Assembly: GCA_963854835.1 (NCBI GenBank)
Contig: OY978530.1
Coordinates: 17,523,733 to 17,587,732 of the forward strand
Source: Megamerina dolium
Lineage: Eukaryota > Arthropoda > Insecta > Diptera > Megamerinidae
Reading direction: 5' to 3'
DNA length: 64,000 bases
Both the position numbers and the translations under genes were made by a program. Numbering within the stretch: the first letter of the stretch is position 1; every line of letters begins with the position of its first letter. Below, one piece after another: positions 33,634 to 45,073 of this stretch. The notes below the pieces were generated by a model that was not told where the DNA came from, made no database searches, and saw only the letters and a list, made by a program, of their open reading frames with translations.

Positions 33634-35728
33634 ATATCAGCCAATCATCCAGATCATACAGTGAATACTAATGGCTGGAAAATACCACATAATATCGAGC
33701 TGGCTGACCCAAACTTCTTCAAGTGTCAAAAGACGCGTCAATAAGAGCGTACGGGTGCTGCTTGTATATACGTAGCAAATCCGCAAGTGGTACGAGATGT
33801 ACGCTGCTTACTGCGAAGTCCAAAGTAGCTCCGCTGAAGACTAAATCTCTTCCGCGTCTAGAGCTCTCGGCAGCGCATCTTCTGGCCAAGTTGTGGTCAA
33901 GAATTTCACCAATGTTGAATCGACCAATAGAAAAAGTTAATTTCTGGACAGACTCCGAAATAGTTTTGCATTGGATTAAAACGCACCCATCTGCATTACA
34001 AACGTTCGTTGTAAATAGAGTGTCAGAAATCCAAGATTAAGTGAAAACGTCAAGTGGCGACATGTGCCAACAAAACAAACCCCAGCGGATCAAGTGTCTC
34101 GGGGTTGTAACGTGGACGAATTAAATACATCAATATGGTTCTCCGGTCCGGTGTTCCTTCTAGAAGACCCTACGTTATGGCCACAAAATATAAATTTTAA
34201 CTTCTTTTCAGAGCAGCAAACACTTGAGAAGAAAAAGAGCGCAATTACTTTAACCGCAATTAACACTATAAATCCACTGCTAGAAATAATTGAAAAGTTC
34301 TCATCTCACAGAAAGGTGCTTCGGATTTTCGCTTACATACTAAGGTGGCTTCAAAAAAGTTTAGATCGAAAGCTAGAATTTGAAGTGGTACCAACCGCAA
34401 AGGAATTACAACTGAATTTCCTTAAAATTCTCGAAATAATTCAACATTTTGAATTCAGTGAAGAAATTAGTAAGTTATCGAAAAATATCGTACTTCCCAC
34501 TAACTTACAGAATTTAACTCCGTTTCTGCACGAATACTCGGAATCATCGTTATCGCTCAAATTAATTCGAGTAGGTGGCCGTTTACTAAACGCGCCAATC
34601 CCATACGATGCCAAATTTCCTCTGCTACTAAGCAAGAATTCCCACTTTGTGAAGGCATACATCCGGTTCCTACATTTTCGCAATCACCACGCAGACCCAA
34701 AGGCATTAGTAGCGCTTCTGCGAGAAAAAATATGGTTAGTAAACGCTCGAAAGGCCTGTAGTAGAACTGGCAGAGATTGAATTCACTGTTTCCATTATAT
34801 GCCGAAACTGCAAGGTCAGAATATGGGCATTCTGCCCGCCGACAGAATACGAGCCCAAAGGCCATTTACAATGTGTGGGGTAGATTATTGCGGGCCCATT
34901 TACATTTCTTTGAAAATTCGCGGTCGACCACCCGTTAAAATGTATATTGCCATTTTCGTTTGCTTCGCTTTAAAAGCAGTGCACCTAGAACTCGTTTCTG
35001 ACTTAACGGCTGATAAATTCATTTTCGCCCTCAAAAGGTTCATTGGACGCCGCGGGATACCAGCCACAATATACTGCGACAACGCGACAAACTTCGTGGG
35101 AGCGGAGAGGAAATTGAGGGGACTGCGGGAAGCATTTCTGAAGCAGAAGCCGGAAATTCTCCAATTCGCCGCCGACGAAGGGTTCGCCTTCGCCTTCATA
35201 CCTCCAAGGGCGCCCCATTTCGGAGGACTTTGGGAAGCAGCAGTGAAGTCGGTGAAACATTTACTGGTTCGGACCATAGGCAGCGCATTGCTAACCGCCG
35301 AAGAAGTAGAAACGCTGCTCATAGAGATCGAAGCAGTGCTAAACTCACGCCCTTTATTGCCACTGAGTCAGGACTCCAACGATGGAGAGGCCCCAACACC
35401 AGCGCACCTTCTAATTGGGTGCCCACTGCGGGCGCTGCCACCAGCACAAGTGCCAATGGATCCAATGCGTTGTTGCGACAGATGGCAACTTGTTTGCTGT
35501 CTCCAGCAACAGTTTTGGCGACAGTGGTCCAAGGGTTATGTCTTGGAACTTCAACAGAGAACCAAATGGCTCTACCCTCAACGCAACGTCCACCCCAACG
35601 ACCTCGTAATTGTTCAAGAGGACAATGTGCCGCCACAGCAGTGGGTACTTGGCCGCGTTGCCACAACCGTAGCAGGGCAAGACGCAAAGTTCGAGTGGCA
35701 GACGTCGTCACCAAAACGGGCACAATAA
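33634..35728 (+). pseudogene. BEL-1 RNase H and integrase; RT domain deleted
   Basis: After NGWKIPHNIELADPNFF (about 33670-33720), which in this family precedes RT, the sequence jumps to RNase H at 33723 (AYGCCLYIRSKSASGT, LPRLELSAAHLLAKLW, WTDSEIVLHWI). Integrase follows: the zinc region (about 34560-34795) and, in a new frame from 34799, the core with GVDYCGPIYISLK, CDNATNFVGAERKL and PHFGGLWEAAVKSVK, the DDE triad apparently intact. The C-terminus ends at 35728. About 1.3-1.5 kb of RT is missing, judged by BEL-2. Confidence 0.9.
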
Positions 35729-35799
35729 GACGCCCAATTCACCGACTAGCGGTGCTACCTCTAGAAATTGAAGGATCATGACCCTGTCAAGGTGGCCGG

Positions 35800-35992
35800 T
35801 GAATTTATTACCTACATAATTACTTACCTCTACATATTTGAATATTATATACTGATATACTTGTACATACTTACCTCTTTTGAATCCGTTATTTTTAGTT
35901 TTAATAGGCTAAGTGAAAAATTGAAATAAGAAATAAAGTTAGTCTTAATTAATGATTGGCAAATTCATCTTGAATAACCTCAAGATTTTTCA
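35800..35992 (+). repeat. BEL-1 3' LTR (193 bp)
   Basis: Follows a caaggtggccgg purine-rich tract (35788-35799). It starts tgaatttattac and ends gatttttca like the 5' copy. It has few differences from the 5' LTR, which dates the insertion as fairly recent relative to the heavily decayed elements nearby. Confidence 0.87.
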
Positions 35993-36462
35993 GTTATTAT
36001 ATGTGGTGTTTGTATGTAATAACTAAATATACATATTAACAAGTTTGCCAATATTCAATATAATATGTTTTTAATGTAAGTTCGATTGTTCACAATATTT
36101 TCTACACTTTTAATGCTTTATGTATCGAGTTTCTAAATAATCAACACTTTTTAACAAATCTGAAATTTAATGCAGTTTTTCTTAATTTCAGTTCAATCAT
36201 TCACTCAAAAGAATAGAATACTTCATTGGAAGTTGGTAAATTTGCGAAAGTATCAATTTCTAAGCGAACACTCAGCGATAAGAATTAAATTTTGTTGAAT
36301 ATTACAATTGCAGAAATTGTATAAGCACGAATAACAGTGCCGACCGACGCCAACGCCGCAGTCGACAGCGCTAATTTTAATATACATATGTGAGAAAAGC
36401 AGCAGAGGCTGCATAAGAATCGTCGCAAGTGAAGCCTTTTTAATTGTTCGCTGTATTAAATA
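35993..36462 (+). other. AT-rich sequence upstream of BEL-2 gag
   Basis: No gene. Presumably 5' region of BEL-2, but I find no repeat of it downstream of 41571 and no primer site, so no LTR can be called. Confidence 0.4.
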
Positions 36463-37826
36463 TTGTCAAGCATGAGTTCTAATGAAGAAGAAATCGAAAT
36501 AGTTGACAAAGTAGTAGCGGCAACGTCGAAAATTTCTGAAAAGTTGCTAGAGCTAAAAGCCCTTAGAGCATCGATGAAAGGCAATATAACTAGGATAAAA
36601 AATTTAATTGCTAAAAAAGGTTCAACATTAGTGGTAGAAGAGCTAGAATGCAGGTTGGGTATTCTAGAGTCATATTTTAAACAAATATTAGCAAGCAAAC
36701 ATAGATAAGATTAGTCCAGAAAGTGATATGGCCGCTAATGCATCGTTTGCTGGTGAGGTAGAGGAGCTGCTTGTAAGTGCAAAAGCTAACATAATGGCGT
36801 TGTTAGGAAAGCGTCGTTCTTCAATAGCAGATATTAGTGTATCAAATAACACAACGATGGTGGCGCCGACGTCGCGCTTGCGACGAGAAATTAAGTTACC
36901 GATATTTGATGGCAAGTATGCGGACTTTCCAAAATATGGCATTATTTACGAAGATGGTACACCATAATGAAACCCTCGATAATTAAGAAAGATTTCTAAT
37001 TCTAAAGGAGAGCTTAAGTGCAAGTGCTATTGCGGAATATGATGAGACCGATACTAATTATCCAAAAGCTTTGCAGCGTTTGAAAGATTGCTTCGATAAA
37101 AAGAGTTTAATGCTAGAGCAACACATCGGTGCGCTATTCGAGATGCCAAAGACAGCAAGAAGATCAGCAGAACATCTACGCAAGGTAATCGACACAACAA
37201 ATGCACGTTTGGATGCAATGCTTTCACTTAGGACGTTTGAGAATATTGCAAACGCCCTTATTATATATATCATTATGGAAAAATTAGATTCTGAGTCACA
37301 AGCGAAATGGGAAGTGACGGTGGATTACACAAAACTTGCATCGTGGGAAGAATGTTCAACAGTTTTAACAAGAAGATGTCAAACATTGGAGGCGCGAGAA
37401 ATTAAATTAGATCGAAATGAGGTTAAGCAAACTATGGTGAAAGATGTCATCAAGGAGTGTAAGTACAAGTATGTTAAGCCGAGAGGATCAACGTCGCTCG
37501 CTATAGAGCAGGTGAATTGTTATGCTTGTAACAAAGGTGGTCATGAGATCACAAATTGTTTTAAGCTTGTTCGTATGAATGCGCAAGAACGATATTCAGC
37601 TGCGAGCGAGCTATTGTGCTTAAAGAATTGGCACTGGTTTAAACAATGTAGGGCTGCGAAGTGCAATATATGTAGTCAGCCTCACCACAACTTGTTGCAC
37701 AGACAGATAGACACCACCATAAAGAGGGCAGAAATATTGTGTCTGAACATCGTGAAACCAGGACGAGCGAAGGTAATGTGTTGTATGCGAGCTGGAAATC
37801 TCTACCAGTTAAAGAAGTTTTTCTAG
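36463..37826 (+). pseudogene. BEL-2 gag, frameshifted
   Basis: Starts with MSSMSSNEEEIEIVDKVVAA and a coiled stretch (36463-36708), stops, then reads on from 36728 with the KLPIFDGKYADFPKY block, then after a break near 36950 from 37071 (RLKDCFDKKSLMLEQHIGAL). The zinc knuckle CYACNKGGHEITNC lies at about 37530-37570 and a CNICSQPHHNLLH knuckle near 37660. At least two frame breaks are present. Confidence 0.82.
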
Positions 37827-38389
37827 AGACTGCAGTGATCCTTCTAAAAGATGCATTCGGTCGCTACCAGCCAGCGTGTGCCATTTTAGATTCGGCATCC
37901 CAGGTGCATTTCATGTGTGATAGTTTGGTTCAGCTCCTAAGACTTCCTAGAGTATCAAGTGGTTTAGGTGTTAATGGTATCAATGATATGTCAACAACAG
38001 CAACAAAAAAGGTGCAAGCCACTATCAAATTACGATTGAATGGTTACGAACCTGCTCTAGATTTTCATGTTCTGCCGAAAATAACTGGTAGAAAACCTAA
38101 CCAATACATTGATATATCAGGGTGGAAGATTCCAAATAATATTGAGATGGCGGATGCGAAATTTAATGTTCCTGCACGAGTTGATTTATTGTTGGGCGCT
38201 GAAATCTTTTTAGAGTTGATGTCTATTGGGCAGATTAAAATTGGTGATGGACTACCGCTGCTACAAAAAACGGTATTCGGTTGGGTGGTATCTGACGCTA
38301 TAAATGGGCGTGAATATAATAGGTTAATTAGGCAAAGTCTTACAATCAAAGCAAAGGAAAAAAATGATCAATTTAACAAGAAAATATAA
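37739..38389 (+). pseudogene. BEL-2 protease domain
   Basis: An aspartic protease frame with the active-site block ACAILDSASQVHFMCD near 37875-37920 (Asp-Ser-Ala, an accepted variant of Asp-Ser/Thr-Gly), followed by the flap-side ISGWKIPNNIEMADAKFN and LLLGAEIFLELM. It overlaps the gag frame by 88 bp, and a stop at 38389 lies 16 bp before the pol frame. This break probably splits what is one gag-pol frame in active relatives. Confidence 0.83.
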
Positions 38390-38404
38390 TGTTTTTGGGA
38401 AACG

Positions 38405-40654
38405 ATGCGCAGAGATAAAGACGGAAGATTTATTGTGAAAATTCCATTCAAAGATAATGTCATGAAGTTCGGTAACTCTTTATTAGCAGCGGAGCGACGT
38501 TTTTTAGCCCTAGAGCGGCGACTTAATCCAACTACGAAAAAAGATTACATCGAATTTCTAGACGAGTATATACGCTTGGGTCATATGGTAAAAGTTGTAT
38601 CAGCAGATATAGGCATGCTTATGTATTTTGCCCCTCATGAATACGTACTACGGCCGAAGTCAACAAGTGCAAAGCTTCGCGTAGTGTTTGATTGCAGCGC
38701 CAAAACAAGTAGTGGGCTGTCTCCTAATGACACAACTATGAAAGGGCCTGTTGTGCAGGACGACTTGCTGTCAATTATATTACGTTTTCGCTGCTACAAA
38801 TTTGCACTTACCGCTGATGTGACCAAAATGTATCGGCAGACCTGGGCTACCAGAGAGGATTCCAAGTATCAAGCAATATTGTTGAGAAGATCACCTGAAG
38901 AGAAATTGGCAGCATACATGTTGCTGACAATTACGTATGGTACAGCAGCTGCACCATTTTTAGCCACACGCTGCTTTAAAAAGCTTGGTGAAGACAACAC
39001 GAATGCTTATCCACTGGCATCTAAGAAAATTATTTCAGATTTTTACATGGATGATTTTATCAGTGGAGCAGATACAGAAGAGGAGCTATTTCGTACGTTT
39101 TGGGAAGTATCGGAAGTGACTAACTCAGCGTCTTTCATATTGCGTAAATGGCATTCCAATTGTTCTAATTTTCTGCAGCAAGTGCCAACATCTTATGAGG
39201 AGCAGCCTATAAGGATTAATGATGTTGAAATTATTAAAACACTAGGTATAAATTGGGAGCCTACATCAGATATGTTCAGGTATGTGTGGCCAAAACTACC
39301 CAATACCTTGACTATCACCAAGCGCGTGGTATTAGCAGAGATGTCAATGCTTTTCGACCCGTTAGGGCTTGTCAATCCAATAATCGTAAAGGCAAAGATC
39401 TTTATGCAGGAACTTTGGATAAAAAGAGTTGCTTGGGATGAGTCTCTACCTATTATTCTCCACAGCTATTGGTGTAAGTTTCGGGTTAAGATGCCTACGA
39501 TACACAATATTAGGGTTCCTCGCTTTATATTTGGAACAAGGAAACATGTTCGTCTTCAGGTGCATGGATTCGCCGATGTGTCGGAACGAGCTTATGGATG
39601 CTGCGTTTATGTGCGATGTATTGATGACTACAATGGAATTTCTGTGCGCTTATGGACCGCAAAGTCAAGAATTGCACCATTAAAAACGAAATCGGTACCG
39701 CGATTGGAGCTAATGGCAGCGCACTTATTGACCACATTGGTAATAAAAGTACACGAAAATCAACCTGTGCGAGCTGATGCCGTATATCTATGGAGTGACT
39801 CAGAGATTATCTTGAAGTGGTTAAGTTCTCATCCGTCAAATTGGACGACTTTCGTGGCCAACAGGGTGTCATCCATTCAAGAAGCCACCAATGGAACGAT
39901 CTGGCGCCATGTTCCTTCTCGACTAAATCCAGCTGATATAATTTCTAGAAGTGCATATGCTGAAGAGTTGTTGAATTCAATTTGGTTTACAGGTCCGTGT
40001 TTCCTGCTGAAGTCATGTAATAAGTGGCCAGCAAACAAAAACTGCAACAAAGTAAGTGAAGTTGATGAAAAGAGGCGTAAAAACACAATCACTCTTGTTA
40101 TGGAAGATAACTCGAAAAGCTTTCTGAGCTGGCTACAGGGACGAAGCGAGTTTACGCGAACGCAGAAATTAGTTGCATATATCCTCTGCTTGGCACGACG
40201 TATAAAAGGTGAGCAGGGCAATTTACCATCACTCACAGCAGCCTCATTAGACAAAGCTACGATTCGCATCTTGCACTGCGTGCAAAAGCACTTTTTCGCA
40301 GCCGAGTATAGCGAATTGAAAAAGAAAGCAGAGGTACATGCTGCAAGTAAAGTAAAGTCGTTGAGTATTTTTATTGACAGTAGTTACGGTGTAGATATAC
40401 TACGAGTAGGAGGTTGTTTAAAAAATGCTGAATTACCATATGATGCCAAGCATCAGATACTGCTGCCAAACAATAGTAACGTCGTACGAAGCTACGTAAG
40501 ATTCGTGCACACCAACAATATGCATGTTGGCATGCAAGCCCTAATGTCAATTATGAGGCAACGCTTTTGGATCGTACATGCGAGAAAAGTTGTACGAGCT
40601 GTTACAACGAAATGTGTGAGGCGACTTGCCGAAGGAGCGAGTGGTCGCCGCTAG
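38405..40654 (+). CDS. BEL-2 pol: reverse transcriptase, RNase H, integrase zinc region
   Basis: A 749-codon open frame. RT occupies about residues 40-310: AKLRVVFDCSAKTSSGLSPN, LTADVTKMYRQ, TYGTAAAPFLATRC and an intact FYMDDFISG catalytic box at 39042-39068. The connection (EMSMLFDPLGLVNPI) is followed by RNase H from about residue 380 (VHGFADVSERAYGCCVYV, PRLELMAAHLLTTLV, WSDSEIILKWL, SRLNPADIISR). The end reaches the integrase HHCC region (RVGGCLKNAELPYDAKHQIL, HVGMQALMSIMRQRFWIVHAR). It copies RNA to DNA inside the particle. The first Met at 38405 is not the natural start. It is the best-preserved pol in the window. Confidence 0.92.
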   Translation: MRRDKDGRFIVKIPFKDNVMKFGNSLLAAERRFLALERRLNPTTKKDYIEFLDEYIRLGHMVKVVSADIGMLMYFAPHEYVLRPKSTSAKLRVVFDCSAKTSSGLSPNDTTMKGPVVQDDLLSIILRFRCYKFALTADVTKMYRQTWATREDSKYQAILLRRSPEEKLAAYMLLTITYGTAAAPFLATRCFKKLGEDNTNAYPLASKKIISDFYMDDFISGADTEEELFRTFWEVSEVTNSASFILRKWHSNCSNFLQQVPTSYEEQPIRINDVEIIKTLGINWEPTSDMFRYVWPKLPNTLTITKRVVLAEMSMLFDPLGLVNPIIVKAKIFMQELWIKRVAWDESLPIILHSYWCKFRVKMPTIHNIRVPRFIFGTRKHVRLQVHGFADVSERAYGCCVYVRCIDDYNGISVRLWTAKSRIAPLKTKSVPRLELMAAHLLTTLVIKVHENQPVRADAVYLWSDSEIILKWLSSHPSNWTTFVANRVSSIQEATNGTIWRHVPSRLNPADIISRSAYAEELLNSIWFTGPCFLLKSCNKWPANKNCNKVSEVDEKRRKNTITLVMEDNSKSFLSWLQGRSEFTRTQKLVAYILCLARRIKGEQGNLPSLTAASLDKATIRILHCVQKHFFAAEYSELKKKAEVHAASKVKSLSIFIDSSYGVDILRVGGCLKNAELPYDAKHQILLPNNSNVVRSYVRFVHTNNMHVGMQALMSIMRQRFWIVHARKVVRAVTTKCVRRLAEGASGRR

Positions 40655-41571
40655 ACCCTTCTCAACGACGGGTGTAGACTTCTGTGGCCCAATCACAACA
40701 ACATACAAACAGAGGGGTATGCGAGTAACTAAAAGTTATATTGCTATATTTGTTTGCTTCGCGACAAAAGCAATCCACATGGAAGTAGTATCAGACCTGA
40801 CTGCGAAGGCTTTTATAGCAGCGCTAAAACGATTTATGGCACGGAGGGGAGCATGCACGCAACTGTTTTGTGACACTGGCACAAATTTTGTTGGTGCCTG
40901 ACGAGAGCTTAAATCATTCTGCAAGGCTTTCTAAGAACAGCAGATACAAGGGGAAATTTCTAAGTATTGTGCTGCTAACAGCATAGCTTTCCGCCACATA
41001 GCACACGCCACCCCATTTTGGAGGGCTATGGGATGCGGCAGTCAAATCGGCGAAATATCATTTGTAACACATTCTTGGAGAAGCATTTTTAACATTTGAA
41101 GAATTGAATACTATGGTTACAGAAATTGATGCGATTTTAAATTCGCGTCCCTTGACGGCGATATCGAACGATCCGAATGACGAGTCAGCGATCACACCAG
41201 CACACTTCTTAGTAGGTGGTCCTTTAGTTGGCATTGCTGAGCCTACTGTTGAATGCAAAAATATCCAACTTTTGGACCGATGGAGACAACTGACAGCTAT
41301 TCAACAACATTTTTGGAAAAGGTGGTCCAGCGAATACTTGCACGAATTGCAGCGAAGGGTAAAGTGGCATGGTAAATCGATTAATGTCGAGAAAGATGAC
41401 TTGGTGTCGGTGTCGGAAGACAATCTTCCGCCGAAGCAGTGGCTGTTGGGTCGTATAGTACAAACCATCGCAGATGACTCTGGTGCAGTGCGCGTAGTGG
41501 ATATAGATATGAAGAACTGTTGTATTCGCCGTGCAATACACAAAGTTACGGTAATCCCGAAGTTAGAATGA
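40626..41571 (+). pseudogene. BEL-2 integrase core and C-terminus, broken
   Basis: A frameshift near 40625 leads into the core: STTGVDFCGPITTTYK and CDTGTNFVGA, with the first two catalytic Asp residues. A stop at 40899 and decayed sequence follow, with PPHFGGLWDAAVKSAK-like blocks near 41005-41055. From 41104 the C-terminal part is open again (EIDAILNSRPLTAISND, DRWRQLTAIQQHFWKRW, DLVSVSEDNLPPKQWLLGRI). The two main breaks stop it making a functional integrase. Confidence 0.87.
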
Positions 41572-41812
41572 AGTAAGTTGATGCTCCGGTGGATACATTA
41601 AAGGCGTCGGTATGTTGCATATTGCATTATAATTGGAAGTTTTATATTTGCATTTTATATTGTTATTACCACTGTAATTGAAGTCTCACAATTATGCAAT
41701 TCACAGTTTGTAGGAAATTTCCCATCTGGCAACTTTGCCCAAAATTTGACAGCTAAACTGTGAGCACCTTATTTTGACATTACGGCAAATTTGTTAAATT
41801 TGCAAAATAGAA

Positions 41813-43046
41813 ATGTCTCGTTTAAGTGGAAAAGAAAGTATACTAAATGCACTTAGTTACAAGTGTATACTAGACATAGCTGTAAATGATTCTAGTATGT
41901 ATATGTACCTATGAGTACCTCCAGAAACTTTATTAACATATTTAATTATAGGCAGTGACGAGGAGGATGAAGACATCTTAATGAATTTCACCGTTGATGC
42001 AGCGCTTATCCTTGCTAATCGTAGAAGCAGCCACTTTGGAATACCAAAAACTGCACAATGGGTCGAAAAAGTACTTCCCAATTTGGATGACGGTCGTATG
42101 CGCCAGATGCTGCGTATGGAAATTCCCGAATTCAACTATATTTTATCCTTAATCAAGCATGACCCTGTTTTTCACAATAAAAATTCAGTTCCACAATTGC
42201 CTATAGACCTACAATTAACTCTTTTTCGCCTGGGCTCCAGTGGAGAGTGCATCTATTCGGAAGATTGCAACATTGTTCGAAGTTGGCGATGGAGGAACAG
42301 TCATCACAGTAACATAGCGAGTCATTGCCGCGCTGATAAATATAAAATCTAATTTTTTGTTTTGGCCATCTAAAGAAGAAAGAAGGACAATTGTCGCAAA
42401 GACAATGGATGAGCTTCCAGGATGTATTGGCTATATTGATGGCACTGAATTGAGATTAGCAGAGGCTCCTTCCAAAGACCACGAACTATACTTCTCTAGG
42501 AAAAAGCAGTAAGCTATAAAAATGCAAGTGGTATGTGACTATTCGCTCAAAATTAGTCAAGCAACAATAGGATACCGAGGAAGTGTCCATGATGCTAAAA
42601 TTTTTGCCGAATCTACAATAGGTAAGAATCCAGAAAAGTACTTCTGCGAAAAGCAATGGATTGCTGGCGATTCGGCATATCCTTTAAGCCAAAACCTCAT
42701 TACACCATTTCGACAAAACAGTATTGAGCATTCGAAAGAAATGAGAGATAAATTTTACCAATACTTCTCCAAATATAGGGTGCGTGTGGAAAACTGCTTT
42801 GGAAAACTAAAGGAAAAATTTTGTAGTTTAAAAGAACTACGATTCCGATTATCGAACGAAAGCAATTATGACAATTGTTGTAGATGGATATTGGCATGTT
42901 GCACACTTCACAACATTTTAATACAATTCAATTCTGTGGACGACGTTAGCTCGGAAGATGAAGATGTAACAGACTTCCCACAAGAATTTTATGAACACAA
43001 CGCTCTCAGAACAGCATTATTACATTTTGTAAACATTTCAAATTGA
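41813..43046 (+). pseudogene. Harbinger transposase, one frameshift and two in-frame stops
   Basis: A probable first exon (41813-41894, MSRLSGKESILNALSYK) joins through a 57-bp intron (GTATGT...TATAG) to an exon starting at 41952 with an acidic run, in phase. Then come the N-terminal region and LTLFRLGSSGE. A frameshift occurs near 42255, followed by in-frame stops at 42315-42317 and 42510-42512. Between these the first catalytic block GCIGYIDGTELRLAEA is readable; after them GYRGSVHDAKIF, WIAGDSAYPLSQNLI and RVRVENCFGKLK carry the remaining DDE residues. It ends at 43046. It cuts and inserts the element in active relatives; this copy is dead. Confidence 0.88.
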
Positions 43047-43088
43047 AAAATAAATTTTTATATACAAGTGTATCTCTTTTTATTTCTA

Positions 43089-44062
43089 TTATTTTGATTC
43101 TTTCATAGCTACCCTCTCTTTCATTTCAAGTTCTAATATTTTGAATCTTTCGTCACGCTTGCTTTTTTCTTGTTTAAACAAAAACTTATTTTGTTGCAGC
43201 TCGAGTTCCTTTTCCTCTAAAGCCAGCTCTCTTTCTTTTGTTTTTGTCTCGAAATCCAATTTTTGTTGTTTCACCTTGACCAAATCGGAATGCATGCTGA
43301 GCACATCTGCAAGGCCTGTCCTTGAGTAAATCCCTTTGCGACGACTGCACGTAGCTCCTCCTCCAAGGCAATCTGCAGAAGTGGTTGGAGTAACAGCTCC
43401 AACATTTGCAGTAGTCGTTGAGCTGCTTCCGGTGTCAAAAATATCTGCAGTGGGCGGTGAACTGCTTTGCTCGAAACCAACATCTATATCAGCTGCCTGG
43501 CTGCTTTCGCCATCTACATCTGCAGTGGGCGTTGCGTTTGCTTCGGTATCAAAAACCGATGCGTTGGACGTAAACTCCCTGTAGCCAAAAAGGTCTTCCA
43601 GATCGTTGAAATAAGGGCAAATTCTCGAAATTATGCCTGCAAAATAAGCAAATTATTAGATTTTTATGGAAAACAATCTATTCTCTATTTACTTTCTGTT
43701 GTTTCACCGTCCCGCATAGCACCTTCTCCCGTCGAATTCTGCCATGTTCGCGCCTTGGCATAGGTTTGGCGCAAGTGTCTAGCCTTCAATCTTACCAGCG
43801 ACCAATTGATGTCCAGCTGATGTTGCTCCAAAAAGCGCTTGTAGTACACTTGTGCCGTGGGCTTTTCAAGCGGGCGATTGTCACGCATGTACGTGATGAG
43901 ATGCTGTAACTCCACATCGCTCCACTTTTTGTACGGCGCCTTGCGAACACGCTTCAATTTAGTCTGAAAGAAATATTTTGCATTATTTTAAATTCTACCA
44001 CTATTATTTTAAGAAATTATTCCAAATTTACTTACAATTTCATGTACTTCCTCAGATTCCAT
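43089..44062 (-). CDS. Harbinger MYB/SANT-like protein, three exons, fully open
   Basis: Exon 1 is 44062-44036 (ATG, 9 codons), exon 2 is 43963-43693, exon 3 is 43636-43089. Both introns have GT...AG ends (GTAAGT...TTTCAG and GTAAAT...TTGCAG), and phases match at both joints, giving a 281-residue protein without a stop. Exon 2 holds a trihelix/MADF-like MYB domain (APYKKWSDVELQHLITYMRD, RPLEKPTAQVYYKRFLEQHQ). Exon 3 gives an acidic Ser/Thr-rich linker and a C-terminal coiled coil (KQQKLDFETKTKERELALEE). Harbinger MYB partners carry transposase into the nucleus and to the ends. It ends 43 bp from the transposase stop, tail to tail. Confidence 0.85.
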
Positions 44063-44314
44063 TTTTAAATGTAGATTCGAAGAGCTGAACAGAGATGCCA
44101 GTTTACCACAATTGATAAACATGCTAAACACAGCGGGAAAGTGTGAAAATAGTGGTATCTTTGTTTTTGATGTAAAACAAAAACAAAACATTTCCCGCAT
44201 CGGCAAATTTGACGACCTAGATACCACTTAACTGTGAACAGCATAAATTATTCTGTTATTTCTCATATATATATTTTATGTGAATATAAATATGTACTTA
44301 TACATTACACACAT

Positions 44315-44438
<124 letters not shown>

Positions 44439-44444
44439 CAGTGT

Positions 44445-44943
44445 TCGCTTAGCATTGATGAGAAAAGACGTCGTTTGGTTGATTTAGTTGTTGAGTTAAA
44501 TTCGCAAGGGAACAAGAACTATTGTGTTCTAACACAGTTCATGTACTGCATTGATGTTTTGTGGCACAACAACCGATTTTGGACGACCTTCACGGGATTC
44601 GTTAGCGACCGGACTACGATCACGATTGAATTCACAATACCTGCGATATACTGTGCTTTTTTATGGTGCTTTATCGCCATATAAAGAACTGAGTTCATCG
44701 ACACATTTTTGTTGAGATAATCCACGTCGAAAGTTCTGAAAAATCATCCAACGAAAACCTTCTTTTGAAATTTCCATTTTTTGGCCAAATTGATTTTCTA
44801 ACTCACTGTAAACGAAACAAATGGCACTTGTACATCAAAACGTTGTGCGCACTTTTCTGCTAGAAAATGTCAAATTTTATTATGGTGTTGCCAGATTTTT
44901 GCTATTGAGATTAATGTTGCCAGATAACGAAATTTAAATAGTA
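44445..44943 (-). mobile_element. mariner fragment, 5' half
   Basis: On the minus strand, the end with atttcgttatctggcaaca (44935 down) looks like a mariner terminal region, and an internal ttatctggcaaca-type motif recurs about 40 bp on. The transposase starts at 44777 with MEISKEGFRWMIFQNFRRGL, continues with SQQKCVDELSSLYGDKAP, has a stop/frameshift, then REGRPKSVVVPQNINAV. The element stops at the (TA)n repeat, so the catalytic half is gone. It differs from the mariner at 2.9/9.0 kb. Confidence 0.82.
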
Positions 44944-45073
44944 ACCCTCGTACTTTAAGAAATAAACCAACTGAATTGTAAAATTCGAAGTTTCATTTCT
45001 CACTCCTGCGAGAGCTATACCCCTATTTCGCCTTTTGCCAGCAGGATATTCCTGCAATATCCTCGGACACTGC

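Larger units (their letters stand above)
26843..35992 (+). mobile_element. BEL/Pao LTR retrotransposon BEL-1, with nested RTE and SINE
   Basis: Bounded by two direct repeats of 193 bp (26843-27035 and 35800-35992) starting TG and ending CA. A primer binding site follows the first repeat, and BEL-type gag, protease, RNase H and integrase follow in order. Nested inserts are an RTE (27715-31065) in the leader and a SINE (32763-33131) in gag. The whole RT domain is missing near 33720, so the element cannot replicate by itself. No target duplication is visible at the LTR edges. Confidence 0.88.
36463..41699 (+). mobile_element. BEL/Pao retrotransposon BEL-2, LTRs not found
   Basis: Gag, protease, RT, RNase H and integrase occur in the expected order with few breaks. 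A purine-rich aaaggcgtcgg followed by tatgttgcat at 41600-41620 may be the tract and 3' LTR start. The Harbinger element begins about 80 bp later and may have cut the LTR. Confidence 0.82.
41700..44238. mobile_element. PIF/Harbinger DNA transposon
   Basis: Two convergent genes, a DDE transposase (plus strand) and a MYB/SANT-like protein (minus strand), are the hallmark of Harbinger. A 9-bp inverted match ttcacagtt (41700-41708) / aactgtgaa (44230-44238) may mark the ends, but I see no 3-bp target duplication, so ends are provisional. Confidence 0.83.
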
